Below, one piece after another: positions 1-7,168 of a stretch of 20,074 nucleotides of DNA. Where the stretch lies: NCBI GenBank assembly GCA_964517435.1, contig CAZFEC010000051.1:1-20074 (forward strand), written 5' to 3'. The stretch comes from BS150m-G50 sp964517435 (GTDB lineage Bacteria; CAIWAD01; BS150m-G50). The position numbers were made by a program, and so were the translations under genes. The notes under the pieces are model-generated. The model saw only the letters and a program-made list of their open reading frames with translations. It was not told the DNA's origin and made no database searches. Numbering within the stretch: the first letter of the stretch is position 1; every line of letters begins with the position of its first letter.

Positions 1-690
1 CAGGACGTGGCACAGATGATGGAAGGTATCCATGTGGAACCGCCACGCGTACGTGTACTCCATCAGACCAACGGGAAGCACAAGATGTACATCGACACAG
101 GTGAAGCCTACTTCTCAGATGACATCGCACAGGAAACGCCACTGAACAAAGGTCTGGAGGGAATTGTCATACAGGCACAACTCATCCGGGCGCTGTTCAA
201 TGAAGGTGAGCATCTTCCGGAGTGTGCAGCTGTCGAGGGAGTACCTGTAGTCAACAACCCTCTATTCAACGCCTGTCTGCAGTGCCCTGAATCTGCAATC
301 GGTAAGGGGCGTTGCAAACCCAAGGTGAGACTGTTCATCCTGACACAGACCAAAGGGACACCCAGTCTCGTGGTCTTCCCACTATCACCGACCAGTATCA
401 AACGGTGGAAGTCCCATTTGCGTAAGTTGGCCAAATCTGGTGCACCCTACTTCGCAGTTGTCACACGTTTCAGGTTGGAGGACATTTCGAAGAACGGGTA
501 CAGGTGGGCGGAGATCGATATGTCCGTTGATCGGGTAATAACAAAAGAAGAGTTACAGCAAGTGCGTGAAATGAGAGCAGAATTCAAGGCCAGAATGAAA
601 GAAGTGAACGACCGTGACTTCAACGACCCAGGCGACAAACAATCAACCAACAAGGAGCATCATGCAGCACATACTGAGGTTCGCAGCTAG
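1..690 (+). CDS. Conserved four-cysteine protein of an integrated element (5' end outside window)
   Basis: The frame is open to the first base, so the true start may lie upstream; the first candidate start in view is GTG at 7, which would give 227 aa. No signal peptide or membrane segment is visible. Counting from the GTG there is a possible metal-binding set: Cys73, then Cys90 and Cys93 in CLQCPES, and Cys103 in GRCKPKVRL. After these comes a beta-rich stretch (RLFILTQTKGTPSLVVFPLS) and a charged, probably disordered C-terminus. The Cys-x2-Cys then Cys-Lys pattern followed by a hydrophobic strand resembles phage and plasmid proteins encoded beside single-strand annealing and recombination genes. 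That is a pattern impression, not a firm assignment. It runs toward the integrase and overlaps a small ORF by 29 bases. It most likely belongs to the mobile element integrated at tRNA-Ser. Function unknown. Confidence 0.75.
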   Translation, partial: QDVAQMMEGIHVEPPRVRVLHQTNGKHKMYIDTGEAYFSDDIAQETPLNKGLEGIVIQAQLIRALFNEGEHLPECAAVEGVPVVNNPLFNACLQCPESAIGKGRCKPKVRLFILTQTKGTPSLVVFPLSPTSIKRWKSHLRKLAKSGAPYFAVVTRFRLEDISKNGYRWAEIDMSVDRVITKEELQQVREMRAEFKARMKEVNDRDFNDPGDKQSTNKEHHAAHTEVRS

Positions 691-844
691 TACCGGTAAG
701 CACCTTCTACCACCTTTAAGCGCCTTGTGCCGTCACGGCACAAGAGCCCTACAGGCCATCGGACCGATCATCATCAAAATATTTCTGTGGAGACGGGAGA
801 AGAAACCGAAAGGTGAACCGAAAAACGGCGCTGCTAATAAGTAG
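662..844 (+). CDS. Small basic hypothetical protein, 60 aa
   Basis: I do not recognise this protein. The ATG at 662 is preceded by AAGGAG at 652-657, four bases away. This start is preferred over the in-frame GTG at 614, which has no such site. The product is about 60 aa, with a hydrophobic middle (LQAIGPIIIKIFLW) followed by a strongly basic tail (RREKKPKGEPK). It could be a single-pass membrane protein or a peripheral membrane peptide. The start lies inside the end of the upstream gene in another frame, so the two may be translationally coupled. A hairpin terminator follows directly after the stop. Its smallness and position at the end of an element-encoded set fit an accessory phage or plasmid gene. 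Confidence 0.45.
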   Translation: MQHILRFAASTGKHLLPPLSALCRHGTRALQAIGPIIIKIFLWRREKKPKGEPKNGAANK

Positions 845-888
845 CTACAGAAGCAGCATCAGGGAGACTTGGTGCTGCTTTTAGCTAC
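841..888. terminator. Bidirectional terminator between element genes and integrase
   Basis: AAGCAGCA (851-858) pairs with TGCTGCTT (873-880), and outer arms GTAGCTA (841-847) and TAGCTAC (882-888) extend the stem. A short T run follows on the plus strand. It lies between two convergent genes and overlaps the last codons of both sides, so it probably ends transcription from both. Confidence 0.65.
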
Positions 889-1943
889 AACCTTAGCTTA
901 TTCACTGCCTCCTGCGCTTTATACGGTGTTAAGTGTGCATACCGCATTGTCATCATGATATCGCTGTGTCCCATTAAACGTGATACAGTCTCAATCCCCA
1001 CATCTTTCTTCACCAGGTGCGACGCAAAGGTATGACGCAACTTATGGATTGTCCCTGTTAATCCCAGCTCCTTTAGAGCAGCTTTCAGAGCCAGATAAAT
1101 CCTGTCGGGATGGATCTGTTTACCCTCACGGCCGGTAAACACCCAGTTGTGCTCTTTGTATTTCTTGCAGCGTTTAACGATCGCAACGGCATCTGGAGAT
1201 AATGGTATTTTGCGGCTGGTGCTATTTTTCGTTTCCCAACCATCCTTTGACTGGATTGTGATTTCACCACGATCACCATCAACCTCGACATCACTCCAGG
1301 TAAGATGGATCAGCTCCCCCTTCCGCAAGCCGGTCAGGTAGAGAAACTGGATTGGATCTCTCCAGTGTTCAATCACTGTGGCGAAGATATCCTTCAGTTC
1401 ATCCTCCTCCCAGTATTCAACATTGCCATCCTTCTGTACCTTGAACTTCTGTAACTTGGCGGTGGGATTGGCCCTGATAAGCTCTTCAGCGACTGCATAG
1501 TTGAACAGGATCTTTAGAAAACGGATGTGCCCGTTAATTGTGTTGCTGCTGATACCCTCGCGCTTGAGCTGGCTGAGATGCTCCTCCAGGTAAGTCTTCT
1601 TGATTTGATTGAGAAGTTTGATGTTGGGGAAATATTTCTCGAAGAACTCCCGGAGATGCCTGGCGTAGATATTGTACCGGCTCAATGTGGATGGTGCGAC
1701 TCGCTCCTTTTTGTCTCGGAACAATCGTTCAATCGCATCAGACAGGCTGATTTCTACTGTGGCACTCTCCGGCAATCCTAGTGTACCCTTGAGTTGATTT
1801 GCATGGATTACGCTGACGGCTTTCTCTGCGTCGGTCTTCTTCTGGAAGTGCTTGTACTTCGCTTCACCGTTTTCCACGTACCTGACCTGCCAGGATACAT
1901 TGCCGCTCGGATATACGCGCTTGGTCACTTTAGGTGCCTTCAT
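885..1943 (-). CDS. Tyrosine recombinase / phage-type integrase
   Basis: This site-specific recombinase cuts and rejoins DNA through a phosphotyrosine intermediate to integrate or excise an element. The start is ATG at 1943, with GGAGGT (minus strand of 1948-1953) four bases upstream; the open frame reaches 1988, but that extension would lie inside a terminator hairpin. From this start it is 352 aa. Residues 1-60 form an Arm-type N-terminal region, about 65-165 a SAM-like core-binding domain (LSDAIERLF, NTINGHIRFLK), and about 175-352 the catalytic domain. The catalytic set looks complete: Arg207 (TGLRKGE), Lys239 (ETKNSTSRKIPL), His300 and Arg303 (HKLRHTFASH), His326 (LMGHSD), and Tyr335 (MRYAHL). 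The gene starts about 100 bases from the 3' end of tRNA-Ser, the usual position for an integrase whose attachment site is that tRNA. The rest of the element should lie to the left. Confidence 0.93.
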   Translation of the reverse strand: MKAPKVTKRVYPSGNVSWQVRYVENGEAKYKHFQKKTDAEKAVSVIHANQLKGTLGLPESATVEISLSDAIERLFRDKKERVAPSTLSRYNIYARHLREFFEKYFPNIKLLNQIKKTYLEEHLSQLKREGISSNTINGHIRFLKILFNYAVAEELIRANPTAKLQKFKVQKDGNVEYWEEDELKDIFATVIEHWRDPIQFLYLTGLRKGELIHLTWSDVEVDGDRGEITIQSKDGWETKNSTSRKIPLSPDAVAIVKRCKKYKEHNWVFTGREGKQIHPDRIYLALKAALKELGLTGTIHKLRHTFASHLVKKDVGIETVSRLMGHSDIMMTMRYAHLTPYKAQEAVNKLRL

Positions 1944-1959
1944 CACTACCTCCAGACAT

Positions 1960-1996
1960 AAAAAAGGGACGCGTTGACGTTTTTCCAACGCGCCCC
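1960..1996 (-). terminator. Intrinsic terminator / attenuator between tRNA-Ser and integrase
   Basis: Read on the minus strand, GGGGCGCGTT (1996-1987) pairs with AACGCGTCCC (1975-1966), with one G-U pair and an 11-base loop. Six T's follow (1965-1960). This is a textbook rho-independent terminator. It can stop transcripts leaving tRNA-Ser, but it also lies downstream of the candidate integrase promoter and just before the integrase ribosome binding site. Confidence 0.8.
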
Positions 1997-1999
1997 GTA

Positions 2000-2028
2000 A
2001 TTTTACAATATTTGATTTTAATAATCAA
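2000..2028 (-). promoter_or_regulatory. Candidate integrase promoter
   Basis: On the minus strand, TTGATT (2028-2023) and TAAAAT (2005-2000) are separated by 17 bases, close to a sigma-70 consensus, in AT-rich DNA. The expected transcript start, near 1993, falls at the foot of the terminator hairpin, so the hairpin would form in the integrase leader. This is a motif call only. Confidence 0.5.
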
Positions 2029-2046
2029 GTACTTATATCATTATAA

Positions 2047-2134
2047 CGGAGAAGCCGGGATTCGAACCCGGGGTAGACGGATAGCCTACACACGCTTTCC
2101 AAGCGTGCTCCTTCAGCCACTCGGACACTTCTCC
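2047..2134 (-). tRNA. tRNA-Ser (anticodon GGA)
   Basis: Read on the minus strand, the acceptor arms GGAGAAG and CTTCTCC pair fully, with discriminator G at 2047. The anticodon stem CACGC/GCGTG holds the loop TTGGAAA, giving anticodon GGA, which reads UCC and UCU serine codons. A long variable arm follows, as expected for a class II tRNA, and the T arm is CCGGG-TTCGAAT-CCCGG. No CCA is encoded. Its 3' half is the likely integration target of the neighbouring element and remains intact here. Confidence 0.95.
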
Positions 2135-2138
2135 AGCA

Positions 2139-2239
2139 GGAGCAGTTGCTCCGCTCGAAATATGTAATGCCATTTGAACAGCAATGAATATTGACTATTC
2201 CAAATGGCATGTGCAACGCTGCCTAAGTCAGCATTGCAC
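2139..2239. repeat. Cluster of three inverted repeats upstream of tRNA-Ser
   Basis: Three palindromes follow one another on the 5' side of the tRNA: GGAGCA-gt-TGCTCC (2139-2152); ATGCCATTTG (2167-2176) with CAAATGGCAT (2201-2210); and GTGCAA-c-GCTG (2211-2221) with CAGC-a-TTGCAC (2230-2239). No gene is seen in 2135-2442. The repeats may include the tRNA promoter region, a terminator, or protein sites; I cannot decide between them. Confidence 0.5.
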
Positions 2240-2324
2240 CTAATCTATCCGCCGCCCCCAGCATATCCAAAGGAAAAAGGGGAGCGTCACAATCAGAGAC
2301 ACCAGTATTGTATGGGTTCAGAAT

Positions 2325-2392
2325 GCACCCCCCTGGGGGTGCTTTTGTCCAGCCTGGGGTGGTGATTGCGAAGCAATCGTTAGCCCCAGGCT
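2325..2392. terminator. Two hairpins downstream of the methyltransferase gene
   Basis: GCACCCC-cctg-GGGGTGC (2325-2342) is followed by TTTT on the plus strand. Next to it AGCCTGGGG (2351-2359) pairs with CCCCAGGCT (2384-2392) around an inner stem GATTGC-gaa-GCAATC (2364-2378). Both lie beyond the 3' end of the minus-strand gene ending at 2443 and probably end that cluster, although the best T run points in the plus direction. Confidence 0.45.
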
Positions 2393-2442
2393 TGAGGAAT
2401 CAGGCCAAACCATGCTTCAGCACGTTTCAGCCCGCAACACGT

Positions 2443-3567
2443 CTACTCATCTACCCTTTCCAACCCCGCCACCACCTCGATATGTTCCGTCTGGGGAAAC
2501 ATGTCCAGCGGCTGCAGGCGTACCACCCGGAACTCGTCCGCGAGCTCGTCCAGATCCCGCTTAAGCGTCTCCGGATTGCAGGACATGTAGACCAAACGCC
2601 GGCAGCTCAACTCCCGCAGCAGCTGCCCCAGCGCCGGGGTCAACCCCTTGCGGGGCGGATTGACCAGTACCGTTTCCGGCGCGTACTCCCGTAACGCCTC
2701 CAGATGCGTGTCGACATCACCCTCCAGAACTGAGAACTGGTTCAGTCCCTGCTCCTGAGCCGAACGCCGCGCCGCCTCCATGCAGGCCGGATCGATCTCC
2801 ACCGCCAGCACCTCCCTGCCCTGTTCCGCCAGTGCCAGTCCGGCGATCGCCGCCCCGCTGTACAACTCCGCCACGCGCCCCTGCCCCGCCTGTGCCTGCT
2901 CCAGCACTTCTTCATAAGCCCGTGCCGCCATCTCCCCGTTGGCCTGGCTGAAGGCGGTCGCCGGCAGCGAGTATTCCCGCTCCCGAAACCGGAAAACGTG
3001 ATACGGACGGCCGGCGTGCAACACTTCCCGCTCTCCCAGGAAGCGATTACCGGTGGTGTCGTTATAATTCTGGATCAGGTAGAGAGAATTCAGCGTGCTG
3101 CCGATCGCGCCCAGCAGGCGGCGGAACTCCCGCGTGTGATACTTTTTCCGCGAGGCGGTCACCAGGACGATACCGACGCGCTCCGCAACCGGATCCACCC
3201 GCAACAGCACCCCCCGCAGGAAACCCGCGCTGCCATCGAGCGAAGCGACCGGCGTCTCGTACCGCTCCAGCAGCTGCTTGAGCGCGTCGATTATGTTGTT
3301 GATCAGGGGATGTTGCACCGGGCAGTGTGCCAGATCCGCCACCTCGCTCGTACCCGGCCGGTAGATACCCAGCCGCAGCGGATTGCCCGCCGCGCGCAAC
3401 TTGGCGGTCAACCGGTATCCCAGCGGATTCGGCGCGCTGGTGATCGGCTGCAATACCGGATTTCCCTCGAACAGCTGCACCAGCCGCTCCTGCTTCAGCT
3501 CCAGCTGTTCGGCGTAGGGACGGTCGATCAGACCGCAGGCGGTGCAACGTCGACAGACCTTTTCCAT
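2443..3567 (-). CDS. RNA m5U methyltransferase, RlmC/RlmD/TrmA family
   Basis: The predicted product transfers a methyl group from S-adenosylmethionine to C5 of a uridine, in 23S rRNA or possibly tRNA. I start it at ATG 3567 (MEKVCRRC), giving 374 aa; the open frame runs to 3636, but that extension overlaps a hairpin and looks non-coding. There is no N-terminal TRAM domain, as in short RlmC-type enzymes. Cys5, Cys8, Cys11 and Cys82 (AHCPVQH) match the 4Fe-4S ligand pattern of this family. The SAM loop is AELYSGAAIAG (234-244), followed by NPPRKGL (303-309). The catalytic Cys330 is in MSCNPETL, and the general base Glu364 is in PQTEHIE. It is the last gene of the minus-strand cluster and is separated from glyS by a terminator and a large palindrome, so it may be separately expressed. 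Family is clear; the exact target uridine is not. Confidence 0.88.
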   Translation of the reverse strand: MEKVCRRCTACGLIDRPYAEQLELKQERLVQLFEGNPVLQPITSAPNPLGYRLTAKLRAAGNPLRLGIYRPGTSEVADLAHCPVQHPLINNIIDALKQLLERYETPVASLDGSAGFLRGVLLRVDPVAERVGIVLVTASRKKYHTREFRRLLGAIGSTLNSLYLIQNYNDTTGNRFLGEREVLHAGRPYHVFRFREREYSLPATAFSQANGEMAARAYEEVLEQAQAGQGRVAELYSGAAIAGLALAEQGREVLAVEIDPACMEAARRSAQEQGLNQFSVLEGDVDTHLEALREYAPETVLVNPPRKGLTPALGQLLRELSCRRLVYMSCNPETLKRDLDELADEFRVVRLQPLDMFPQTEHIEVVAGLERVDE

Positions 3568-3592
3568 GGTGACAAACCGTCGATCGGAGTTG

Positions 3593-3636
3593 ATGGTGAT
3601 TGAGCAGCGGTGGATACCGTCTGCTCTAATCACCAT
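3593..3636. promoter_or_regulatory. Large imperfect palindrome in the leader of the methyltransferase gene
   Basis: ATGGTGATT-GAGCAG-CGGT pairs with ACCG-TCTGCTC-TAATCACCAT across a GGAT loop. That is 19 base pairs with two single-base bulges. It sits 26 bases upstream of the chosen ATG and directly beside the glyS terminator. It has no T run, so it is not a simple terminator. It could be an RNA leader structure or an operator. Confidence 0.6.
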
Positions 3637-3665
3637 GCAGAAAGCCGCCCAAGTCGGCTTTCTGC
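3637..3665 (-). terminator. Hairpin after glyS
   Basis: GCAGAAAGCCG (3637-3647) and CGGCTTTCTGC (3655-3665) form an 11-bp perfect stem with a 7-base loop, directly at the glyS stop codon. On the minus strand the core GCCG/CGGC stem is followed by TTTCT, a plausible but weak intrinsic terminator. Confidence 0.6.
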
Positions 3666-4981
3666 TATTTCATCTTGTCGAAGATGATGTGCGGCAGGTC
3701 GGCGATCTTGACACGATCCTGCGCCAGTGTATCACGATCTCGCAGGGTAACGGTGTCGTCATCCTTGGTGTCGTAGTCCACCGTGATACACCAAGGGGTG
3801 CCGATCTCGTCCTGCCGCCGGTAACGCCGCCCGATGGCGCCGCTCTGATCGTAGAAGCAGTTCCAGTGCGGCCGCAGCTCGTCGACGATCTTGCGGGCGA
3901 TCTCCGGCAGCCCGTCCTTTTTGACCAGCGGGAAAACCGCCACCTTGACCGGCGCCAGCTGCGGGTGCAGCTTCATCACCACCCGCTTCTCCCCTTCGAT
4001 CTCATCCTCGCAGTAGGCGTTGTCCAGGAACATCAGCATGGCGCGGGTGAGGCCGGCGGAGGTCTCCACGATGTAGGGCAGAAAGCGCTCGCCTGACGCC
4101 TCGTCGAAGTACTCCAGCTTCTTGCCGGAGTGCTCGCGATGGCGGGCAAGGTCGAAGTCGGTGCGGTTGTGGATCCCCTCCAGCTCCTGCCAGCCGAAGG
4201 CGAACTGATACTCGATATCGTAGGCCGCCTTGGCGTAGTGCGCCAGTTCGTCCCCCTTGTGCTCGTGAATGCGCAGCTTATCCTCCGGGATGCCCAGCCC
4301 CAGGTAGAAGTCGAAGCGCTGGCGGCGCCAGTACTCCATCCAGGTGCCGTCCTCACCCGGTCGCACGAAGAACTGCATCTCCATCTGCTCGAACTCGCGG
4401 GTGCGGAAGATGAAATTGCCCGGCGTGATTTCGTTGCGGAAAGCCTTTCCCACCTGGGCGATGCCGAACGGCAGCTTCATGCGGGAGGAATTGATCACAT
4501 TCAGATAGTTGACGTAGATCCCCTGGGCGGTTTCCGGTCGCAGGAAGATGGTGGACGCCTGTTCCTCCACCGGTCCCATGAAGGTCTTGAACATCAGGTT
4601 GAAGTTGCGCGGCTCGGTCAGTTCGCCGCCGCAGGAGGGGCAGACTTCTCCCTCCAGGTCGTCGGCCTTAAAACGGCTCTTGCACTTCTTGCAGTCCACC
4701 AGGGGATCGGTGAAACCGTCGACATGGCCGGAGGCGCGCCAGACATCGGGGTGCATCAGGATGGCGGCGTCCAGGCCGACGATGTTCTCATGCCGGTGCA
4801 CCATGGCGTTCCACCACTGCCGCTGCAGGTTGTTCTTCAGTTCAATGCCCAGGGGGCCGTAGTCCCAGATCGAGTTCAGACCGCCGTAAATCTCGCTCGA
4901 TTGAAAGACGAAGCCGCGCCGCTTGCAGAGCGCCACTACTTTCTCCAGGCTGGCATCCATCAGGTTGGTATCTTTCGCCAT
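3665..4981 (-). CDS. glyS: Glycyl-tRNA synthetase, single-chain dimeric type
   Basis: This class II enzyme attaches glycine to tRNA-Gly in the cytoplasm. The 438-aa chain is the alpha2 (GlyQS, archaeal/eukaryotic-like) form, not the alpha-beta form of E. coli. The N-terminus has RGFVFQSSEIYGG and WDYGPLG (23-45). A zinc-type set CKKC (97-100) and CPSC (114-117) sits in the insertion. Motif 2 is FRNEITPGNF followed by RTREFEQ (181-199), with motif 3 around TSAGLTRAML (307-316). The anticodon-binding domain (about 345-438) includes APVKVAVFPL, YDQSGAIGRRYRRQDEIGTP and VTLRDRD. The ATG at 4981 has AAAGGAA upstream. The gene begins 22 bases after recO ends and is probably cotranscribed with it. 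The length is a little short for the family because the middle insertion is compact. No key residue appears to be missing. Confidence 0.96.
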   Translation of the reverse strand: MAKDTNLMDASLEKVVALCKRRGFVFQSSEIYGGLNSIWDYGPLGIELKNNLQRQWWNAMVHRHENIVGLDAAILMHPDVWRASGHVDGFTDPLVDCKKCKSRFKADDLEGEVCPSCGGELTEPRNFNLMFKTFMGPVEEQASTIFLRPETAQGIYVNYLNVINSSRMKLPFGIAQVGKAFRNEITPGNFIFRTREFEQMEMQFFVRPGEDGTWMEYWRRQRFDFYLGLGIPEDKLRIHEHKGDELAHYAKAAYDIEYQFAFGWQELEGIHNRTDFDLARHREHSGKKLEYFDEASGERFLPYIVETSAGLTRAMLMFLDNAYCEDEIEGEKRVVMKLHPQLAPVKVAVFPLVKKDGLPEIARKIVDELRPHWNCFYDQSGAIGRRYRRQDEIGTPWCITVDYDTKDDDTVTLRDRDTLAQDRVKIADLPHIIFDKMK

Positions 4982-5003
4982 CGGTGTTCCTTTATTTGAT
5001 TAG

Positions 5004-5813
5004 CTAGTTATCGTCCGTAGCGGATTCCGTCTCACCTCCGTTCGCATCCGCACCGGCAGTCTTCAGCAGCAGCTCGGCGGACTTCAACCCCCGGTAGTAG
5101 TCGACATGCTGCCGCAGGTAGAGGTCCAGCAGCTGGAACAGCTCCCGGCCGGTCGCCTCGCTGATCCCCCGCCGGTTAACCGCCGCCGGTTCCACCGTCA
5201 GCAGATAGCGGGCGGCGTGTATCACGTTTTGTGATGCAATATGAACACCCGCCGGCGGCCGGCAATCCTCACAGTAAACGCCTCCCCGCGTCAGGTCAAT
5301 CGCCACGTCGTCCGTGTCCGGCGCCGGTGTCTCACAACCGCACTCCAGGCAGCGCTCCGGGTGAAAAGCGATTCCCATACGATAAAAGTGGTACAGGAAA
5401 AAGTAGAACAGAAAGTTCCAGTGATGCCGCTTTGATTCATCCAGCGCCGCCAGCAACTCCAGCGTGTGGTCGTAGAGTTCGCCGTCGCTGCTGCCGCTGG
5501 GATGCAGGCGGTCCAGCAGCTCCAGCATGACCGAACCGGTGACGAACTTCTCGTAGTCGCCGACGATCCGCTGGAACTGCCGCAGCTGGTGGGCGTCCTT
5601 GAGCTGCTGCAGATCCCGCTGTTCGCGGTAGTAAAAGAGCAATTCCAATTCAGCATATTCCTGCAACACCGCCGCCAGCCGCGATCCCTGACGCCGCACA
5701 CCCTTCGCGATGAGCGAGATCATGCCGTGTTCCCGGGTCTGGCAGTGCAGGATCAGGCTGGTGTCGCCGTACTTGAATGTCCGCAGCAGAATACCCCGTT
5801 CCCGCGCCAGCAT
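5004..5813 (-). CDS. recO: DNA repair protein RecO
   Basis: RecO anneals single strands and, with RecR, loads RecA on SSB-coated gaps (RecFOR pathway). The product is 269 aa, typical for the family. The N-terminal OB fold is visible as ERGILLRTFKYGDTSLIL (5-22) and GMISLIAKGVRR (30-41). A helical core follows, then a zinc motif with Cys155, Cys158 (CLECG), Cys181 and Cys184 (CEDC), and an extra Cys160. The C-terminus (about 252-269) is a short acidic tail. The start at 5813 is fixed by an overlapping TGATG: the mgtE stop and the recO start share one base, which implies translational coupling. The open frame continues to 6095 within mgtE, but that part is out-of-frame shadow. Confidence 0.95.
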   Translation of the reverse strand: MLARERGILLRTFKYGDTSLILHCQTREHGMISLIAKGVRRQGSRLAAVLQEYAELELLFYYREQRDLQQLKDAHQLRQFQRIVGDYEKFVTGSVMLELLDRLHPSGSSDGELYDHTLELLAALDESKRHHWNFLFYFFLYHFYRMGIAFHPERCLECGCETPAPDTDDVAIDLTRGGVYCEDCRPPAGVHIASQNVIHAARYLLTVEPAAVNRRGISEATGRELFQLLDLYLRQHVDYYRGLKSAELLLKTAGADANGGETESATDDN

Positions 5814-7168
5814 CAGAGCAGCAACCTGGTGGTGATCAACAGGTAGATCAGCAGACCGGTGATGTCGTTGGAGATCGTGATGAAGGGTCCGGTGGCCAGG
5901 GCGGGATCGATCCGCAGGCGATGCAGGAACATCGGCGACAGGGTCCCGACCAGAGCCGCAAACAGGATGACCGCGATCATCGAACCGGCGATGGCGGCCG
6001 CTTCCAGCCACACTCCCTGCCAGAAGTAGATCGCCGCAAAGAGCAGAGCGCTCAGGATGAGCGCGTTTATTATACTCACTTTCAGCTCCACCCACAAACG
6101 CCGCGGGATGTGCCGCAAGGTTTCTTCCTCCAGGGCGAGGCTGCGCACGACGATGGAAGAGGACTGGATGCCGATGTTGCCCCCCATCGCGATGACCACC
6201 GGTACGAAGAAGGCGACCCGCAGCAGCTGTGCCAGCGAACCTTCGAACCAGCTCATGATCCAGGCACTGACGATGCCGCCGGCCAGTCCGAAGATCAGCC
6301 AGGGCAGCCGCTGCCGGGCGATATGCGGCGTCGAGAGATCGGTCACCTCCTCCTGGCCGGTACCGGCCATCGCCGCGATATCCTCTTCCGCCTCCTCCAT
6401 CATCACCTCGAGGATGTCGTCCGGCGTGATACGTCCCAGCAGGTGATCCTGCTCGTCCACAACCGCCACGGTGATGACGTCGTACTTCTGCGCCAGATGT
6501 GCCACCCGCTCCTGGTCGGTGTCCGTCGTAACCTTGAGAATCTCCTGCTCCACCAGCTCCAGCAGCGGCTGTTCGTCCGTGGCCAGCACCAGCTCCTGCA
6601 GGGTGACATGCCCGACCAGGCGGTAGTTGTCGTCCACGACGAACACCTGGTAGTAGCGGTCGGCGCAGTCCCGCTGCCGGCGGATTTCGCGGATGGCGTC
6701 GCCGACGGTGAGGTTGACGTTGACGGCGACGAATTCCACCGCCATGATGCCGCCGGCGCTGTCCTCCGGGTACTCCAGCAACAGGTCGACCTCGCCCCGC
6801 TGTTCCTCACCCAGCCGCTGGCGTACCTCCTCCGCGACCGCCTTGTCGACGTCGGAGAGGTCCTGTATCACGTCGACGGCGTCGTCCGATTCCATATCGT
6901 CGACGATGGGAGCCAGCGTCTCCGCCGGTAGGTTCTTCAGCAGCTGTTCGCGGGTGGCGTCGTCCAGTTCGACCATCACCTGCGCGGCTTTCTCCTCCTC
7001 GAGCAGTACGAAGACCGGCTGCAGCAGCTCGTCGTCGAGATAACTCATCAGGAGCGCGATGTCGGCCGGATGTTCACGTTCGGTGAACTCGCGCGCGCGG
7101 TCAAACCTTGCCGCTTCCAGATCGTCAATGAGCTGCGCGATCGACTCGCGGGTGATACCGTCACTCAT
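5813..7168 (-). CDS. mgtE: Magnesium transporter MgtE
   Basis: MgtE is an inner-membrane magnesium channel gated by cytoplasmic magnesium. At 451 aa it has the full family layout: a helical acidic N domain (about 20-130), two CBS domains (about 137-200, PEDSAGGIMAVEFVAV; and 205-262, VTVAVVDEQDHLLGRITPDD), a connecting helix, and five membrane segments from about 287 to 451. Pore signatures are MGGNIGIQSSSIVVRSLA (328-345) and DPALATGPFITISNDITG (421-438), including the conserved Asp-Pro, Gly-Pro and Asn-Asp. It overlaps rsmA by 8 bases at its start and recO by 1 base at its end. Because its upstream region is the rsmA coding sequence, there is no room for a classical magnesium riboswitch leader, so control probably comes from the protein's own gating and the operon promoter. 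Confidence 0.96.
   Translation of the reverse strand: MSDGITRESIAQLIDDLEAARFDRAREFTEREHPADIALLMSYLDDELLQPVFVLLEEEKAAQVMVELDDATREQLLKNLPAETLAPIVDDMESDDAVDVIQDLSDVDKAVAEEVRQRLGEEQRGEVDLLLEYPEDSAGGIMAVEFVAVNVNLTVGDAIREIRRQRDCADRYYQVFVVDDNYRLVGHVTLQELVLATDEQPLLELVEQEILKVTTDTDQERVAHLAQKYDVITVAVVDEQDHLLGRITPDDILEVMMEEAEEDIAAMAGTGQEEVTDLSTPHIARQRLPWLIFGLAGGIVSAWIMSWFEGSLAQLLRVAFFVPVVIAMGGNIGIQSSSIVVRSLALEEETLRHIPRRLWVELKVSIINALILSALLFAAIYFWQGVWLEAAAIAGSMIAVILFAALVGTLSPMFLHRLRIDPALATGPFITISNDITGLLIYLLITTRLLL

Noticed and set aside
4130..4999. Long plus-strand open frame opposite glyS
   Set aside because: It is the antisense of a clearly recognised GC-rich gene; its product has no domain character and no ribosome site.
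5814..6095. N-terminal extension of recO inside mgtE
   Set aside because: The 94 extra residues are out-of-frame mgtE; the RecO fold begins exactly at the overlapping ATG 5813.
5777..6931. 384-aa plus-strand open frame opposite mgtE
   Set aside because: Antisense of mgtE; the composition (His, Gln, Arg, Asp rich) is typical of GC-rich shadow frames.
5813..7168. Magnesium (M-box) riboswitch for mgtE
   Set aside because: mgtE starts inside rsmA with an 8-base overlap, so there is no leader for one.
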